64,000 nt of DNA from assembly GCA_023823795.1 (NCBI GenBank), contig CP085710.1, positions 3,188,001 through 3,252,000 of the forward strand, read 5' to 3'. The DNA is from Bacillus sp. F19 (GTDB lineage: Bacteria > Bacillota > Bacilli > Bacillales > Bacillaceae). The notes beneath the pieces were generated by a model that was not told the DNA's origin, made no database searches, and saw only the letters and a list, made by a program, of their open reading frames with translations. The translations under genes and the position numbers were made by a program. Shown in pieces: positions 33,719 through 42,780 of this stretch (position 1 is the stretch's first letter; the number at the start of each line of letters is the position of its first letter).

Positions 33719-34160
33719 CTGGCGGTTACGATGGCCCGTCGTTGTCGATTGCTAAACACAGAGCAGGAACAATAATAAGTGCTATATTTACAAGTGAGCT
33801 ATACTATCACAATACCGGTTAATGGAAGTTCTTTGCTTATTTAATAATAGGGCGCGATTGTAGAACAAAGAGCAGTCGCTTTTTTACTGGTAAGATCCGA
33901 AATGTTCTAAAAATGATTGATGTAGATAATCAAGAAACCCAGCATCTTCACATGAGAAGGATGTGCAAAATAACTCCTAAAGTGACAAGTACCTCTTGGA
34001 CGTCCAAAAGGTACTCAACCTCGTTTTGTTACCATAACTAGGGATTATCGGTAGTTCATTGGTGTTGATCGTCCCAATACAATCAAGAACAATTTTAAAA
34101 TAGATGAGGTTCCATTACTATTGATACCCGGTAGTTCAACAAAGACATTTCATAAAATGC
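33719..34160. other. Gene-free stretch
   Basis: No gene. It contains the last copy of the dispersed motif near 33848 (ggcgcgattgtagaaca). Otherwise it is decayed sequence. Confidence 0.45.
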
Positions 34161-34295
34161 TTAAAACGGAGACCAGGAAGGTTGAATGTCATTCGCTGAA
34201 TTATTAGTGAGACGGGTCTGATTGGTCCCATCCGCATCCATCACGTAAAGCTGATAGTTTCCGTCACGATCAGATACAAAGGCAATTTTACTCAT
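34161..34295 (-). pseudogene. TolB-like propeller fragment
   Basis: 44 codons reading [20 protein letters not shown], then [18 protein letters not shown]. This is one and a half PD40/TolB blades, which occur in tandem in complete periplasmic-type propeller proteins. The rest of the gene is missing. Confidence 0.65.
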
Positions 34296-34370
34296 CAAAA
34301 CCCATGTAATGGAACATATATTTTCACAACAAATATTCATGATTTGTGTGACGGAATCGTCGTCCGTTAA

Positions 34371-34478
34371 TTAAGCTGAATCATCTCATTAGTTACCAAT
34401 TTTAATGTGCCTGATTTGGTGCCACAAGTCGTTTCCACCGTTACAAAATCACCTATGTTTATACCAGATAATAGGTTA
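34371..34478 (-). pseudogene. Unidentified C-terminal remnant
   Basis: A short frame reads NLLSGINIGDFVTVETTCG and [17 protein letters not shown] to TAA, an SH3-like beta pattern with no start. Probably debris. Confidence 0.35.
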
Positions 34479-34520
34479 CTACATGAACACATGAATCATC
34501 AAACTCCTTAATTTATTTTT

Positions 34521-34787
34521 GAAACTGCCATTGCAGTCATTTTTGGAATCATCGTTATGTATGATGCACAGGGAATTAGACGCCATACTGGTGAAATTGC
34601 TAAACTTATTAATGATATCGACGGTGAAATGGCTGTTATTTCGGAACATCTTCCGGGACTTGGCCATATTAAAAGGAAGGAAGAATTGAAAGAAGTTCTT
34701 GGTCATTAGCCATTAGAGGTAGCTGGAGGAGCCATTTTAGGAGTTTTAATTGGACTTGCCAGCGCAAAGCTTGAGGATAATGTTTAA
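34521..34787 (+). pseudogene. Divergent PAP2 family (YuiD-like) remnant with internal stop
   Basis: The frame reads IVMYDAQGIRRHTGEIAKLI and KRKEELKEVLGH, then TAG at 34707-34709, then PLEVAGGAILGVLIGL. This is the C-terminal half of DUF212/divergent PAP2 proteins such as B. subtilis YuiD. The TAG replaces a Gln codon (CAG) by one change. The N-terminal half is absent. Confidence 0.75.
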
Positions 34788-34838
34788 TTGTTAAGAATAG
34801 ATAAGTCGAAAAGAGCCGCTCTTTTTTACTGTTTTATT

Positions 34839-35124
34839 TTATTGGACAGTAATCCCTTCAATATCTATTACATATGGTATAGAACTGGTTTCAACTCCAG
34901 TTTCGTCTGAATTTGGAATGATTTTTGATGTCTCTTCGTTTGTTAGACCAATGTATTCACCCAATTGTTTAAAATCCATTAATTCCGCTTCATTTGTATC
35001 TTCAATCTGTTTTATCACAATGGCTTGATTAACGGACTTCTTTAAGAAATCTGAAAAAAACCATGAAACAATCATGATCGATATGACTAAAAAGATAAGG
35101 AAAAGAAATGTAGTATTGCTTCAT
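34839..35124 (-). pseudogene. Small membrane-anchored protein, apparent frameshift near the start
   Basis: The main frame (from ATG 35075, 78 residues) reads upstream without a start codon into a membrane helix (FLFLIFLVISIMIVSWFFSDF). An ATG at 35124 with a good GAGGGG site begins MKQYYIS in another frame. A one-base slip in the AAAAGAAATG run near 35100 joins them into a protein with a proper N-terminal anchor. The mature part (QAIVIKQIEDTNEAELMDF) is of unknown family. Confidence 0.45.
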
Positions 35125-35239
35125 GATATCCCCTCATCTCTTTTTTATTATAAAAATTACGGTTATGGAAGACTAAAAGATCATAAACAAAAGAGAGCTG
35201 AAAATTATTTACAGCTCGCTTTTGTTTATCATTTTTCAT

Positions 35240-35866
35240 TCAGCTTTCGTCCACACTTTTTATAATACCGCAAGCCTGCCTGTCTCCTGCATCACCTGTT
35301 TTTATCGTTTCTTCATCTGGACCCGGTTTTCCTTCTGATTGATACCGGTCAGGAATATTTGCAGCGTTATCCGGATTTGCATGAACAATAATGGCTTTTT
35401 CCTGTTCCATTAACTGATCCATAGTTACCCTGTCAAATGCTGCTGAAAATTCTGCTTTGCCATCTTCATTTACAAATAAAGAAGGCATATCCCCGGCATG
35501 TTCAGAGTGGCTGCTTTCATCAGGATTAAAGTGACCCTCAGCTGTTGTAAATGGACCTCCTTCTGCATCGGGCTCACACACACCCTTTTCGTGAATGTGG
35601 AAACCGTGATATCCAGGTTCGAGCCCTTCCATGTTTGCTTCAATCATCATATGATTGTCATGCTCAGTGAACGTAACGGTGCCGACATTTTTATTTTCCG
35701 TATCCTTTATTTCAGCAATTGCGCCAGATTTCAACTCTTCATTAGCTGTTTTTGCAGCTTCTTCCATGTTTGTTTTTTCAGTATCCTCCTTAGTCCCGCC
35801 TGAACAACCGATTGTCATCACCATTGCAAAAAACGGCAGCATCCATTTCCACATTATTTTTGACAT
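35240..35866 (-). CDS. sodC: Cu/Zn superoxide dismutase-family lipoprotein
   Basis: 208 residues with lipobox TIGC and a Glu/Lys-rich spacer, then a SodC domain. Visible motifs are GYHGFHIHEKGVC (copper His pair), GHFNPDESSHSEHAGDMPSL (zinc and bridging His, Asp) and GDAGDRQACGII (disulfide Cys). The position usually holding the C-terminal copper His reads IVHANPDN, which keeps a His. It is anchored outside the membrane and disproportionates superoxide; some Bacillus homologues (YojM) are poorly active. AGGAG precedes the ATG. Confidence 0.85.
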   Translation of the reverse strand: MSKIMWKWMLPFFAMVMTIGCSGGTKEDTEKTNMEEAAKTANEELKSGAIAEIKDTENKNVGTVTFTEHDNHMMIEANMEGLEPGYHGFHIHEKGVCEPDAEGGPFTTAEGHFNPDESSHSEHAGDMPSLFVNEDGKAEFSAAFDRVTMDQLMEQEKAIIVHANPDNAANIPDRYQSEGKPGPDEETIKTGDAGDRQACGIIKSVDES

Positions 35867-35998
35867 TCTCTCACTCCTCCTTACTATCTTTGTTCCACTT
35901 AATTGGGAAGGTAAAACAATATCAGTTAAAGATGAGAAAAAAGTCTGAAAACCCCTTGATCCTTTAGTTCTTCTTTCTCTTACCAGAGATAGAACTCT

Positions 35999-37867
35999 TT
36001 ACCCGAGCTCCCGCTTAGCTATTTTTTCTAAAAGCATGTTTTTAAACCGCTCAACGTCCATTGTTTCTGAGCTCTTCCCGCCATGTACTCTTACATTTAC
36101 AGCATTTTTTTCAATCTCCTGATCTCCAATGACAAGCATATAGGGAACCCTGCTTTTTTGTGACTTGCGAATTTTATAATTCAGTTTTTCGCTGCTTCTG
36201 TCTATGCATACTCTTAGCCCGCATTTCTCCAGTTGATTTTTCAGCTTTTCGGCATAGTCAAGATGAACTTCAGCCAATGTGATTATCGCAGCTTGAACAG
36301 GTGCAAGCCATAATGGGAAGCTGCCGGCAAAATGCTCAATCAAGATGCCAAGAAATCTGTCGAGAGAGCCTGATATTGCCCTGTGAATGACGACAGGTCT
36401 TTGCTTTTCATTTTTTTCATCGATGTAGCTTAGATAAAATTTCTCAGGCATTTGAAAATCGAGCTGCACTGTTGCACACTGATGGCTTCTTTTCATTGCA
36501 TCTTTTATATGAAAATCGATTTTAGGACCGTAAAAGGCTCCATCACCTTCATTTAATTGATAAGGAAGGTTTAAATCTTCAAGCACGTGTTTCAGTGATT
36601 GTTCGGCCTTCTCCCAAAGCAGATCAGAACCCATTGAGTTCAGGGGCCTAGTGGATAGTTCAACAGAATAATCAAAGCCGAAAGTACGATAAACCTTGTC
36701 TATCTGAAGAAGCACACTTTTAATCTCATCTTCAATCTGATCTGGCCGGACAAACAAGTGGGCATCATCCTGACAGAAAGTGCGGACTCGGAGCAGCCCA
36801 TTCAGCGCTCCGCTGTATTCGTGCCGGTGAACCTGGCCGAATTCTGCGAGTCTGACGGGAAGGTCCCGGTATGAATATAGCTGGTTTTTATAAATCATCA
36901 TGTGTCCTGGACAATTCATAGGCTTTAATGCAAACTTCACTTCATCCACATCCGAAAAATACATATTTTCATGATAATGATCCCAGTGCCCTGACTGCCT
37001 CCACAGCTTTTCATTTATCATTAATGGAGTCTGCACCTCATGATAGCCTGCTTCCCTTTGAACCTCTCGAAGAAAATTCTGCAGCTCATTTCTCATCAAT
37101 TGACCGTTTGGCAAAAAAAATGGCATACCAGGAGCCTCTTCTGAAAACATGAACAGCTCCATTTCTTTTCCAATCTTGCGGTGATCCCGCTTTTTTAGTT
37201 CCTCAAGCTCTTTTAAATGGAGTGCTAATTCTTTTTTACTTGAAAAGGCAATACCTGTAACCCTCTGCATGACGAGATTTTCTTTATCTCCCTTCCAGTA
37301 GGAACCGGAAACAGCATTTAACTTAAATGCTTTAATAAATTTTAATGAAGGCAAATGAGGCCCGCTGCATAAATCAATAAATTCTCCAAGCTTACTGATG
37401 GAAATTAGGTTACGATCCCTTTGTTCATGAAGAAGCTCAAGTTTCAGTGCCTCTCCTTTTTCAGAAAGAACAGCTGCGGCTTTTTCATATGGCAGTTCCA
37501 GCTGTTCGAGTTCCTGCTTTTCATTCATTATTTTCTGCATTTCCTGTTCGATCATCGGCAGTTCTTCTTCACTGATGCTGTGAGGCAGCTGAAACTCATA
37601 GTAAAACCCGCTGTCCTGATAAGAGCTGCTTCCCAAAATCGCCCCTTTATACAATCTCTTTACTGCCTTGGCAAGAACATATGAGCAAGTATGATTCAAG
37701 AAAACCTGACGTTCATCAGATTCAATTGTAATAAGCTCAACTTCTGAGATGTCATCCACTATGTCATGTAAACTTAAGACCTTTCCATTTACCTTCCCTC
37801 CAATTACCTTATTATTTTCTTGATTGAGATGATTGGCCAAATCCTTCAACAAAATTTTATGCTCCAT
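35999..37867 (-). CDS. thrZ: Threonyl-tRNA synthetase (ThrZ-type)
   Basis: 622 residues from ATG 37867 (AGGAG upstream). It has the N-terminal TGS and editing domains, then class II motifs: motif 2 in RLAEFGQVHRHEYSGALNG, MNCPGHMMIYK around the zinc Cys, and motif 3 in RAISGSLDRFLGILIEH. The C-terminal anticodon-binding domain starts at about residue 520. Two T-box leaders upstream mean it is induced by uncharged threonyl-tRNA. B. subtilis has a constitutive thrS and a T-box-regulated thrZ; this gene matches the second pattern, but the symbol rests on that analogy. Confidence 0.85.
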   Translation of the reverse strand: MEHKILLKDLANHLNQENNKVIGGKVNGKVLSLHDIVDDISEVELITIESDERQVFLNHTCSYVLAKAVKRLYKGAILGSSSYQDSGFYYEFQLPHSISEEELPMIEQEMQKIMNEKQELEQLELPYEKAAAVLSEKGEALKLELLHEQRDRNLISISKLGEFIDLCSGPHLPSLKFIKAFKLNAVSGSYWKGDKENLVMQRVTGIAFSSKKELALHLKELEELKKRDHRKIGKEMELFMFSEEAPGMPFFLPNGQLMRNELQNFLREVQREAGYHEVQTPLMINEKLWRQSGHWDHYHENMYFSDVDEVKFALKPMNCPGHMMIYKNQLYSYRDLPVRLAEFGQVHRHEYSGALNGLLRVRTFCQDDAHLFVRPDQIEDEIKSVLLQIDKVYRTFGFDYSVELSTRPLNSMGSDLLWEKAEQSLKHVLEDLNLPYQLNEGDGAFYGPKIDFHIKDAMKRSHQCATVQLDFQMPEKFYLSYIDEKNEKQRPVVIHRAISGSLDRFLGILIEHFAGSFPLWLAPVQAAIITLAEVHLDYAEKLKNQLEKCGLRVCIDRSSEKLNYKIRKSQKSRVPYMLVIGDQEIEKNAVNVRVHGGKSSETMDVERFKNMLLEKIAKRELG

Positions 37868-37895
37868 TTTAAACACTCCTCTTTAATCTAAAAAG

Positions 37896-38125
37896 ATAAA
37901 AAAACGCACTCATCCCTATAATAGGGACGAGTGCGTTTACCCGTGGTTCCACCCAGCTTTCCATTCTAAAAAAGAATGGCTCCAGCGCTTTAACGCAGCG
38001 TCTGCTGCACGGCATTTCCTCCGTGCAGTTCCAAGGCGGTAAGTTCATTTTTCAGCATTAGGAAGTTCTCAGCTTTCCTTCCCTCTCTGTAAACCGGCAA
38101 AATGACTCATGTCCTTATCTGTACT
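37896..38125 (-). promoter_or_regulatory. T-box riboswitch 1 (promoter-distal, next to thrZ)
   Basis: On the minus strand: a stem I region beginning near ggacatgagtc, a possible ACC threonine specifier in aacttaccgcc, the conserved T-box ggtggaaccacg, and a terminator hairpin (AAAACGCACTC...GAGTGCGTTTT) just before the gene. Uncharged threonyl-tRNA would stabilise the antiterminator. Confidence 0.85.
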
Positions 38126-38141
38126 TCTTTTATGAAATTAA

Positions 38142-38376
38142 AAAAACGCACTCATCCCTAAAATAGGGACGAGTGCGTTTACCCGTGGTTCCACCCAGCT
38201 TTCCATTCACTTTTTTTAAAAAAAGAATGGCTCCAGCGCTTTAACGCAGCTTCTGCGGCACGATATTTCCTTCGTGCAGTATCAAAGGCGGTAAGTTCAT
38301 TTTCTGCGTTAGGAAGCTCTCAGCAATCCTTCCCTCTCTGAAAACCGTTTAAAATGACTCATGTCCTTTTCATCAC
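38142..38376 (-). promoter_or_regulatory. T-box riboswitch 2 (promoter-proximal)
   Basis: A second, near-identical leader with the same aacttaccgcc segment, T-box ggtggaaccacg and terminator stem. Two complete terminators in series mean two antitermination events are needed before thrZ is read. Confidence 0.85.
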
Positions 38377-38701
38377 TTTTCAAATAATTATTTTCGATTT
38401 TACAATACATTCCATTAGAATTCAACTATTATTTTACAATATTCATCGGATTTTTTTGTGTTCCAGCTTTGGTGATAAAATCTTAAAAAAAGCAGCGGAA
38501 GGTTCGTTTGTCAGAATTTTATCGGATGAATAAAGGGAATCAGATAGGTAAGAGGTATTTTCCGATAGTTTATCTTAAGTTTAAGATCATTAAAAAGTGT
38601 TTCAGATAGGTGGCACATGATTTCAGCTAGTTTGATAGCCGGGCAAATGCTTTTTAGCTAAAAAAATGGAACAAAAAAACACCAATCCCATGATTGATGC
38701 A
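38377..38701. other. Gene-free stretch upstream of the T-box array
   Basis: This presumably contains the thrZ promoter. It also has loosely repetitive sequence (cagataggt twice, tagtttgata/tagtttatc). No gene or clear promoter boxes can be asserted. Confidence 0.4.
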
Positions 38702-39322
38702 CTAAGAAGCAAAAAAAGTTTCGTTATTCTTATAAATCAAGTATCGCTGCAAGCCCCGTGTTTGTTCAAAAGCATTTTCCGCATGTTTTTTAGCTGAAGT
38801 TTTGTTTCCTTGTTTATGAGAAACTTCAGAAAGGACGCTTTCTTTCATCCAGCCTTTAGGCAGCTGCTCTGCCAGTCTTTTCGCCCCTTCATATTGTCTG
38901 GATTCAGCTGCGATTAAGGCCTCATAATAGGTTCTGTAAACAGGTGGTTTGATAGAAACGGCATGTTTTTTAGCTTCGGCTATATCGTTTCGGTAGAGTG
39001 CAAATGTTGTATTCATTAGTGCCTGCCGGTGAGAGTTTTTGTATTTGGCATTAAATTTAGCCAGTGCTGCTTCTGCCTCATCGTCCAAGTTATTGGCAAT
39101 AGCATAATAAAAATGATACATCGGGTTTTTCTGATGCTTCAGGATGAATTTTTCAGATTTATGAACATCCTTTGAAAACAGAATCGGACTGATTTGGACA
39201 TACATATACCAGCTCATTGAGATGATCAGCAGTAATGCAATCAAATAGAATGGAGCCTGTATAAATCCAAGCAGAAAACATAACAAAAAAACAAATGAAT
39301 AGAATAGTACGTGCTGTTTCAA
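38702..39322 (-). CDS. Membrane protein with TPR-like C-terminus
   Basis: 206 residues from a TTG at 39322 (GAGGGGG nine bases upstream); the ATG at 39391 lacks a site. Two N-terminal membrane helices (LFYSFVFLLCFLLGF; FYLIALLLIISMSWYM) are followed by alpha-helical pairs such as YYAIANNLDDEAEAALAKF and YYEALIAAESRQYEGAKRLA. These look like tetratricopeptide hairpins on the cytoplasmic side. It is a conserved Bacillus type of unknown role. It follows the hydrolase gene on the same strand. Confidence 0.6.
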   Translation of the reverse strand: MKQHVLFYSFVFLLCFLLGFIQAPFYLIALLLIISMSWYMYVQISPILFSKDVHKSEKFILKHQKNPMYHFYYAIANNLDDEAEAALAKFNAKYKNSHRQALMNTTFALYRNDIAEAKKHAVSIKPPVYRTYYEALIAAESRQYEGAKRLAEQLPKGWMKESVLSEVSHKQGNKTSAKKHAENAFEQTRGLQRYLIYKNNETFFAS

Positions 39323-39400
39323 AAATGGTGCCCCCTCTTTATGTACTCTAACCTTATGATACTTACTAAAGAGGAAGGAATCAATGTGCAAAATGCAGTC

Positions 39401-40210
39401 TTATTCTAAAAACCTTACAAACTCTCGATTGAATTTCTCAAGCTCGTCATAAAACAGACCGTGTCCGCTGTACTTAAAGGGAATAATTTCTGAATCTTTT
39501 ATCCCCTCATTCATAAGCTTTGCAAAAATAAACGGACATATCAGGTCTTTCATTCCGTGGAAAATAGCGGTGGTTACGTTAATTTTCCCTAAATCCAAAC
39601 GGAGATCCTCATCCCGGAGCGATACAGCAGTCAGAGCTGTACCATGGCCAGAACCTTCAAGACCAAGATTCTGGAACCAGTTTTTAAAGCTGTCGGTAAG
39701 ATATTTTGAAAAGAAAATTTGACCAAAACCAGATAGCATTTCCGGACGGTCCTTAAAGGTTTGGTCTATCAATTTGTTTACCTCTGATTTGGACATGCCG
39801 TAAGGATAATCAGGCCGCTTTGTGAATGACGGCGCTGCTGCCCCAAATAGGGCAAGCTTTGAAACTTGGTGTTCTCCATGTCTGGCCATATAGCGAATAG
39901 CAATCGCCCCGCCCATTGAAAAGCCGGCTAATGTGATTTCTTTAAGCTGAAGGGAATCTATCACGGCCCGGACATCATCTGCGAGTCTGTCATAGGAATA
40001 GCCGGTCCACGGCCTGTCTGATTTCCCAAAACCCCGAATGTCCATTGCAATGCACCTGAATCCAAGACGCGGCAGCTGGTTCACCTGATACTCAAACATT
40101 TTATGATTAACGGGCCAGCCATGAATAAAAAAGATGACACGGCCATCTTTTGGGCCAAGGTCCTCTACAAATAAATTGACATCTTCCTCTGCTTTTATAT
40201 AATACCCCAC
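39401..40210 (-). CDS. Alpha/beta-fold hydrolase
   Basis: 269 residues from GTG with GGGGGAG upstream. Classical hydrolase elements are HGWPVNHKMF (oxyanion), GFSMGGAIA (nucleophile Ser), FHGMKDLICPF (acid region) and SGHGLFYDEL (His). It is closest in look to haloperoxidase/esterase-type enzymes. Third gene of a likely TIR-40947-hydrolase operon (gaps of 27 and 50 bases). Confidence 0.8.
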   Translation of the reverse strand: MGYYIKAEEDVNLFVEDLGPKDGRVIFFIHGWPVNHKMFEYQVNQLPRLGFRCIAMDIRGFGKSDRPWTGYSYDRLADDVRAVIDSLQLKEITLAGFSMGGAIAIRYMARHGEHQVSKLALFGAAAPSFTKRPDYPYGMSKSEVNKLIDQTFKDRPEMLSGFGQIFFSKYLTDSFKNWFQNLGLEGSGHGTALTAVSLRDEDLRLDLGKINVTTAIFHGMKDLICPFIFAKLMNEGIKDSEIIPFKYSGHGLFYDELEKFNREFVRFLE

Positions 40211-40260
40211 GTTTCACTCCCCCTAAAAACCTTTTCTCACCTTATAAAATGAACTGCTTC

Positions 40261-40947
40261 CTATGAGAAAAAGCCTTTTTCCTTATTCTTTTTCAGGGCA
40301 ATATGGCTTGGATAATTTTGCTCTGTCATCGATATCCATTCAGACACTTCCTTCAGCATACCCTGCACTTGCTCACGTGTTAAACCTTCCTCAGCAGCTC
40401 TGTACCAAATATCCTCCATAATCGAGCTTAAATTCCTGGGATAGGAAACATGATCATGACGGAGAACATAGCTTAATATTGGTTCAGCATCCCGCCCTCC
40501 CTGCTCACTTTGAGACATGTGCTTGATGAGCCAGCCTTCTTCGTTGCGGAGCAAAGTGTACCGGTCATGATTCCCCCATTTCCGTGTAAAAACATCCAGA
40601 TAAAAGGTCTCTCCAAGGGTTTGGTCAACCGGCTCATCATTTGCATGTGTATCGTCCAAATAATTCAAGAGCTCTTCTACTGGGCGAATATGGTGATAGA
40701 ATTCCGGGTGCTCAGGCTTCATTCCCCGCAGACGGAGGGTTTCACGCTGAAGCTTCGGTTTTGGATCGAGCGTCATATGCAATTTGTGAGCTGCTTTCCC
40801 CATTTCTGTATACACTTTTTCAATTTTTTCGTAAGACTGTTTTTGCCGTTCTTCTCTAGTTAAATTAAGAAAATGCACAATGACATCCAGTTTCTCTTCT
40901 ATTAGCTTTCTTATTTTTTTCTGCACAGGACTTAGTTCAACTTTCAT
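40261..40947 (-). CDS. Conserved hypothetical protein in the TIR operon
   Basis: 228 residues from ATG 40947, which has GGAGG seven bases upstream. It is all-helical and charged (KIRKLIEEKLDVIVHFLNL, EKVYTEMGKAAHKLHM), with a beta segment FYLDVFTRKWGNHDRYTLL. No catalytic motif is seen. It begins 27 bases after the TIR gene's stop. Family not recognised. Confidence 0.5.
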   Translation of the reverse strand: MKVELSPVQKKIRKLIEEKLDVIVHFLNLTREERQKQSYEKIEKVYTEMGKAAHKLHMTLDPKPKLQRETLRLRGMKPEHPEFYHHIRPVEELLNYLDDTHANDEPVDQTLGETFYLDVFTRKWGNHDRYTLLRNEEGWLIKHMSQSEQGGRDAEPILSYVLRHDHVSYPRNLSSIMEDIWYRAAEEGLTREQVQGMLKEVSEWISMTEQNYPSHIALKKNKEKGFFS

Positions 40948-40974
40948 CGCCATACCTCCAATCAAATCAAGACC

Positions 40975-41772
40975 TTACCAGACATCCCTGCTGAATTTTA
41001 TATCTATTTTTTCACTTTGATGCAAATAAGGTTCATATTTTGAATCTCTGATTTTTACTGATAGAAAAACAATTTTATTTTCCAGGCTGTACAACTTTAT
41101 ATCTGCCGGGTGAAGTGTATAGTTAAAAGAAGCCCCATTTTCATCTTCTACCTCTAATTTCAATACATCCAGCTGAATATCATGCTCCTCAGGGTTCTTC
41201 AGACGCAGCCTTATCTGAAGGCACAGACTGTCTTTAGGATCGATCCGGATTCCCTCTAAACTGCATGTGATCAATTTACTGTCTCTTTTTTCATCATCTG
41301 CAAGCTGATTAACGTTGCGAATCGCCTGCTCACATATTTTCACCAAAAATGTACCGGGGGGCTTCTCAAGCTTAAAAACTTCTCTCGCATTCTCAAGAAA
41401 TTCATACAGCCGGTCCAAGTCATTCAGCTTGAACGAAATCTGATTTGGATTTATGGCTCCTTTCATTTCCTTATAATCAAAAGCCGGCGTTAATATGGCC
41501 GTGTATTTTTTATTCAAAATCCAGCAGGCGCCCATTTCGTTCAAGCATGCAGGACTTCTATAATAATGTTCAGACAGCACATAAATGACCCATGAATTAC
41601 CGCTTAGTTTTTTGTGAAGATAATCATATATATCCTCATCATTCGGAATGTGATAACCTGGATACGAACTGCATACAATATTCGGGACCTTGAGCATCGT
41701 CAGTAAATTAACCAATTCCCGTACGTATACTTCATCACGGTGAGCATGGCTAATAAATATAGTATCGATCAA
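40975..41772 (-). CDS. TIR-domain protein
   Basis: 265 residues from TTG. Residues 1-150 form a TIR domain: DTIFISHAHRDEVYVRELV, then YVLSEHYYRSPACLNEMGACW, where the Glu of NEMG is at the NADase catalytic position. The C-terminal 100 residues are beta-rich (LQIRLRLKNPEEHDIQLDVL), probably an Ig-like ligand-sensing domain. Bacterial TIR proteins commonly cleave NAD+ or make cyclic ADP-ribose signals in antiphage defence such as Thoeris. No ThsA-type effector is adjacent, so a defence role is inference only. Confidence 0.75.
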   Translation of the reverse strand: MIDTIFISHAHRDEVYVRELVNLLTMLKVPNIVCSSYPGYHIPNDEDIYDYLHKKLSGNSWVIYVLSEHYYRSPACLNEMGACWILNKKYTAILTPAFDYKEMKGAINPNQISFKLNDLDRLYEFLENAREVFKLEKPPGTFLVKICEQAIRNVNQLADDEKRDSKLITCSLEGIRIDPKDSLCLQIRLRLKNPEEHDIQLDVLKLEVEDENGASFNYTLHPADIKLYSLENKIVFLSVKIRDSKYEPYLHQSEKIDIKFSRDVW

Positions 41773-41887
41773 GAGCTGGGTCTCCTCCCCTCATTTAAAT
41801 CCTTCTACGGCTTTGTGCAGTCACTTGAAATTATATTCGCTCTAGTAGAGAGATATGAACGATTGCAGTAGAATCCTCAGGTGAAAA

Positions 41888-41913
41888 TAGCGTTCTTTAA
41901 TGAGAAGAACGCT
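41888..41913. terminator. Hairpin upstream of the TIR gene
   Basis: AGCGTTCTT and AAGAACGCT arms, with a TAATGAG loop. No long T tract follows; it may end the minus-strand transcript of the gene at 42052. Confidence 0.45.
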
Positions 41914-42051
41914 AGGGGAACTAATAGACTTCAACTAAAACCGACTATTGGTTTGTTTTTTTGATCATATATGACATCATTCTACAATTTAATTCTCAGG
42001 GAAATCTCTCAAAGAGCCTTCGTATTGACCTTCCGAGGTCGGAGTCAGTGC

Positions 42052-42267
42052 CTAGCCATTCCAGTATGCTTCTTTATCTTTCTCCTTTGCAGCCGGCTTT
42101 TCACCTGAATTAGTAATGACAGTAAACGCATTTCCCAAAAAAGCAATGACATTAACTGAGAGAAGCGGAAAGCCAGCAAGTATACCAATCGAAATCACTC
42201 CATAAACTTCGAACAGGTGTAGGGCCGCCATAATAAAAACAGACGCAGATGCGATAAATAATTCCAT
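42052..42267 (-). CDS. Small membrane protein
   Basis: 71 residues with two membrane helices (ASASVFIMAALHLF and ISIGILAGFPLLSVNVIAFLG) and a short charged tail (KPAAKEKDKEAYWNG). AGAGGAA precedes the ATG. Function unknown. Confidence 0.55.
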   Translation of the reverse strand: MELFIASASVFIMAALHLFEVYGVISIGILAGFPLLSVNVIAFLGNAFTVITNSGEKPAAKEKDKEAYWNG

Positions 42268-42447
42268 ACATTTTTCCTCTATAATCCATTTTATATATTT
42301 AAAAAATCGAAACCTGGTACCACTTTAATATGTTTTCCTTTAGTAAAAGGTCCTGTTACTTAAAATTGAAAAATTTTACAAAATATGAAACTATCCTTTT
42401 CTTAAATCCGTTTCATGCATGTAAAACACAATAAAGGAAAGAAAAAC

Positions 42448-42780
42448 ATGAAAAAATGGAAAGTGGTTTCAGCAACCGTCTTTACGGCAGCAGCATAAAT
42501 GATGACAGTGCCTCAGGCAGGCAGTGCCGAAGAAAATATTCCTTATATCTTCACGCTTCCTGAATCCGGGATTGTAAAAGAAGGCTCACGGGGTGTACAT
42601 GTTGAAATTCTGCAGCGTTCCTTAAACAAAGCAGCAGAAGCTAAACTGTCGGTTGATGGTGTTTTTGGCCCTAAAACAACAAAAGCCGTGTACTATTATC
42701 AAACGGCTAAAAAGTTAAAAGCGGATGGAATTTACGGACCTAAAACAAGAAGCACGCTTGAGAAGGTATTAAACGACTAA
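42448..42780 (+). pseudogene. Peptidoglycan-binding protein with a stop in its signal peptide
   Basis: An ATG at 42448 with AAAGGAAAG upstream starts a signal peptide (KKWKVVSATVFTAAA) that hits TAA at 42496-42498. The frame continues directly with MMTVPQAGSAEE, a normal signal-peptidase region, and a PG_binding_1 domain (VKEGSRGVHVEILQRSLNKA, VDGVFGPKTTKAVYYYQ, DGIYGPKTRSTLEKV). Reinitiation at the ATG right after the stop would give a 93-residue protein without a signal peptide, hence not exported. Confidence 0.75.

Noticed and set aside
40975-41772. Calling the TIR gene a Thoeris system
   Set aside because: No ThsA (SIR2/SLOG or Macro effector) is encoded beside it; the neighbours are a helical protein and a hydrolase.
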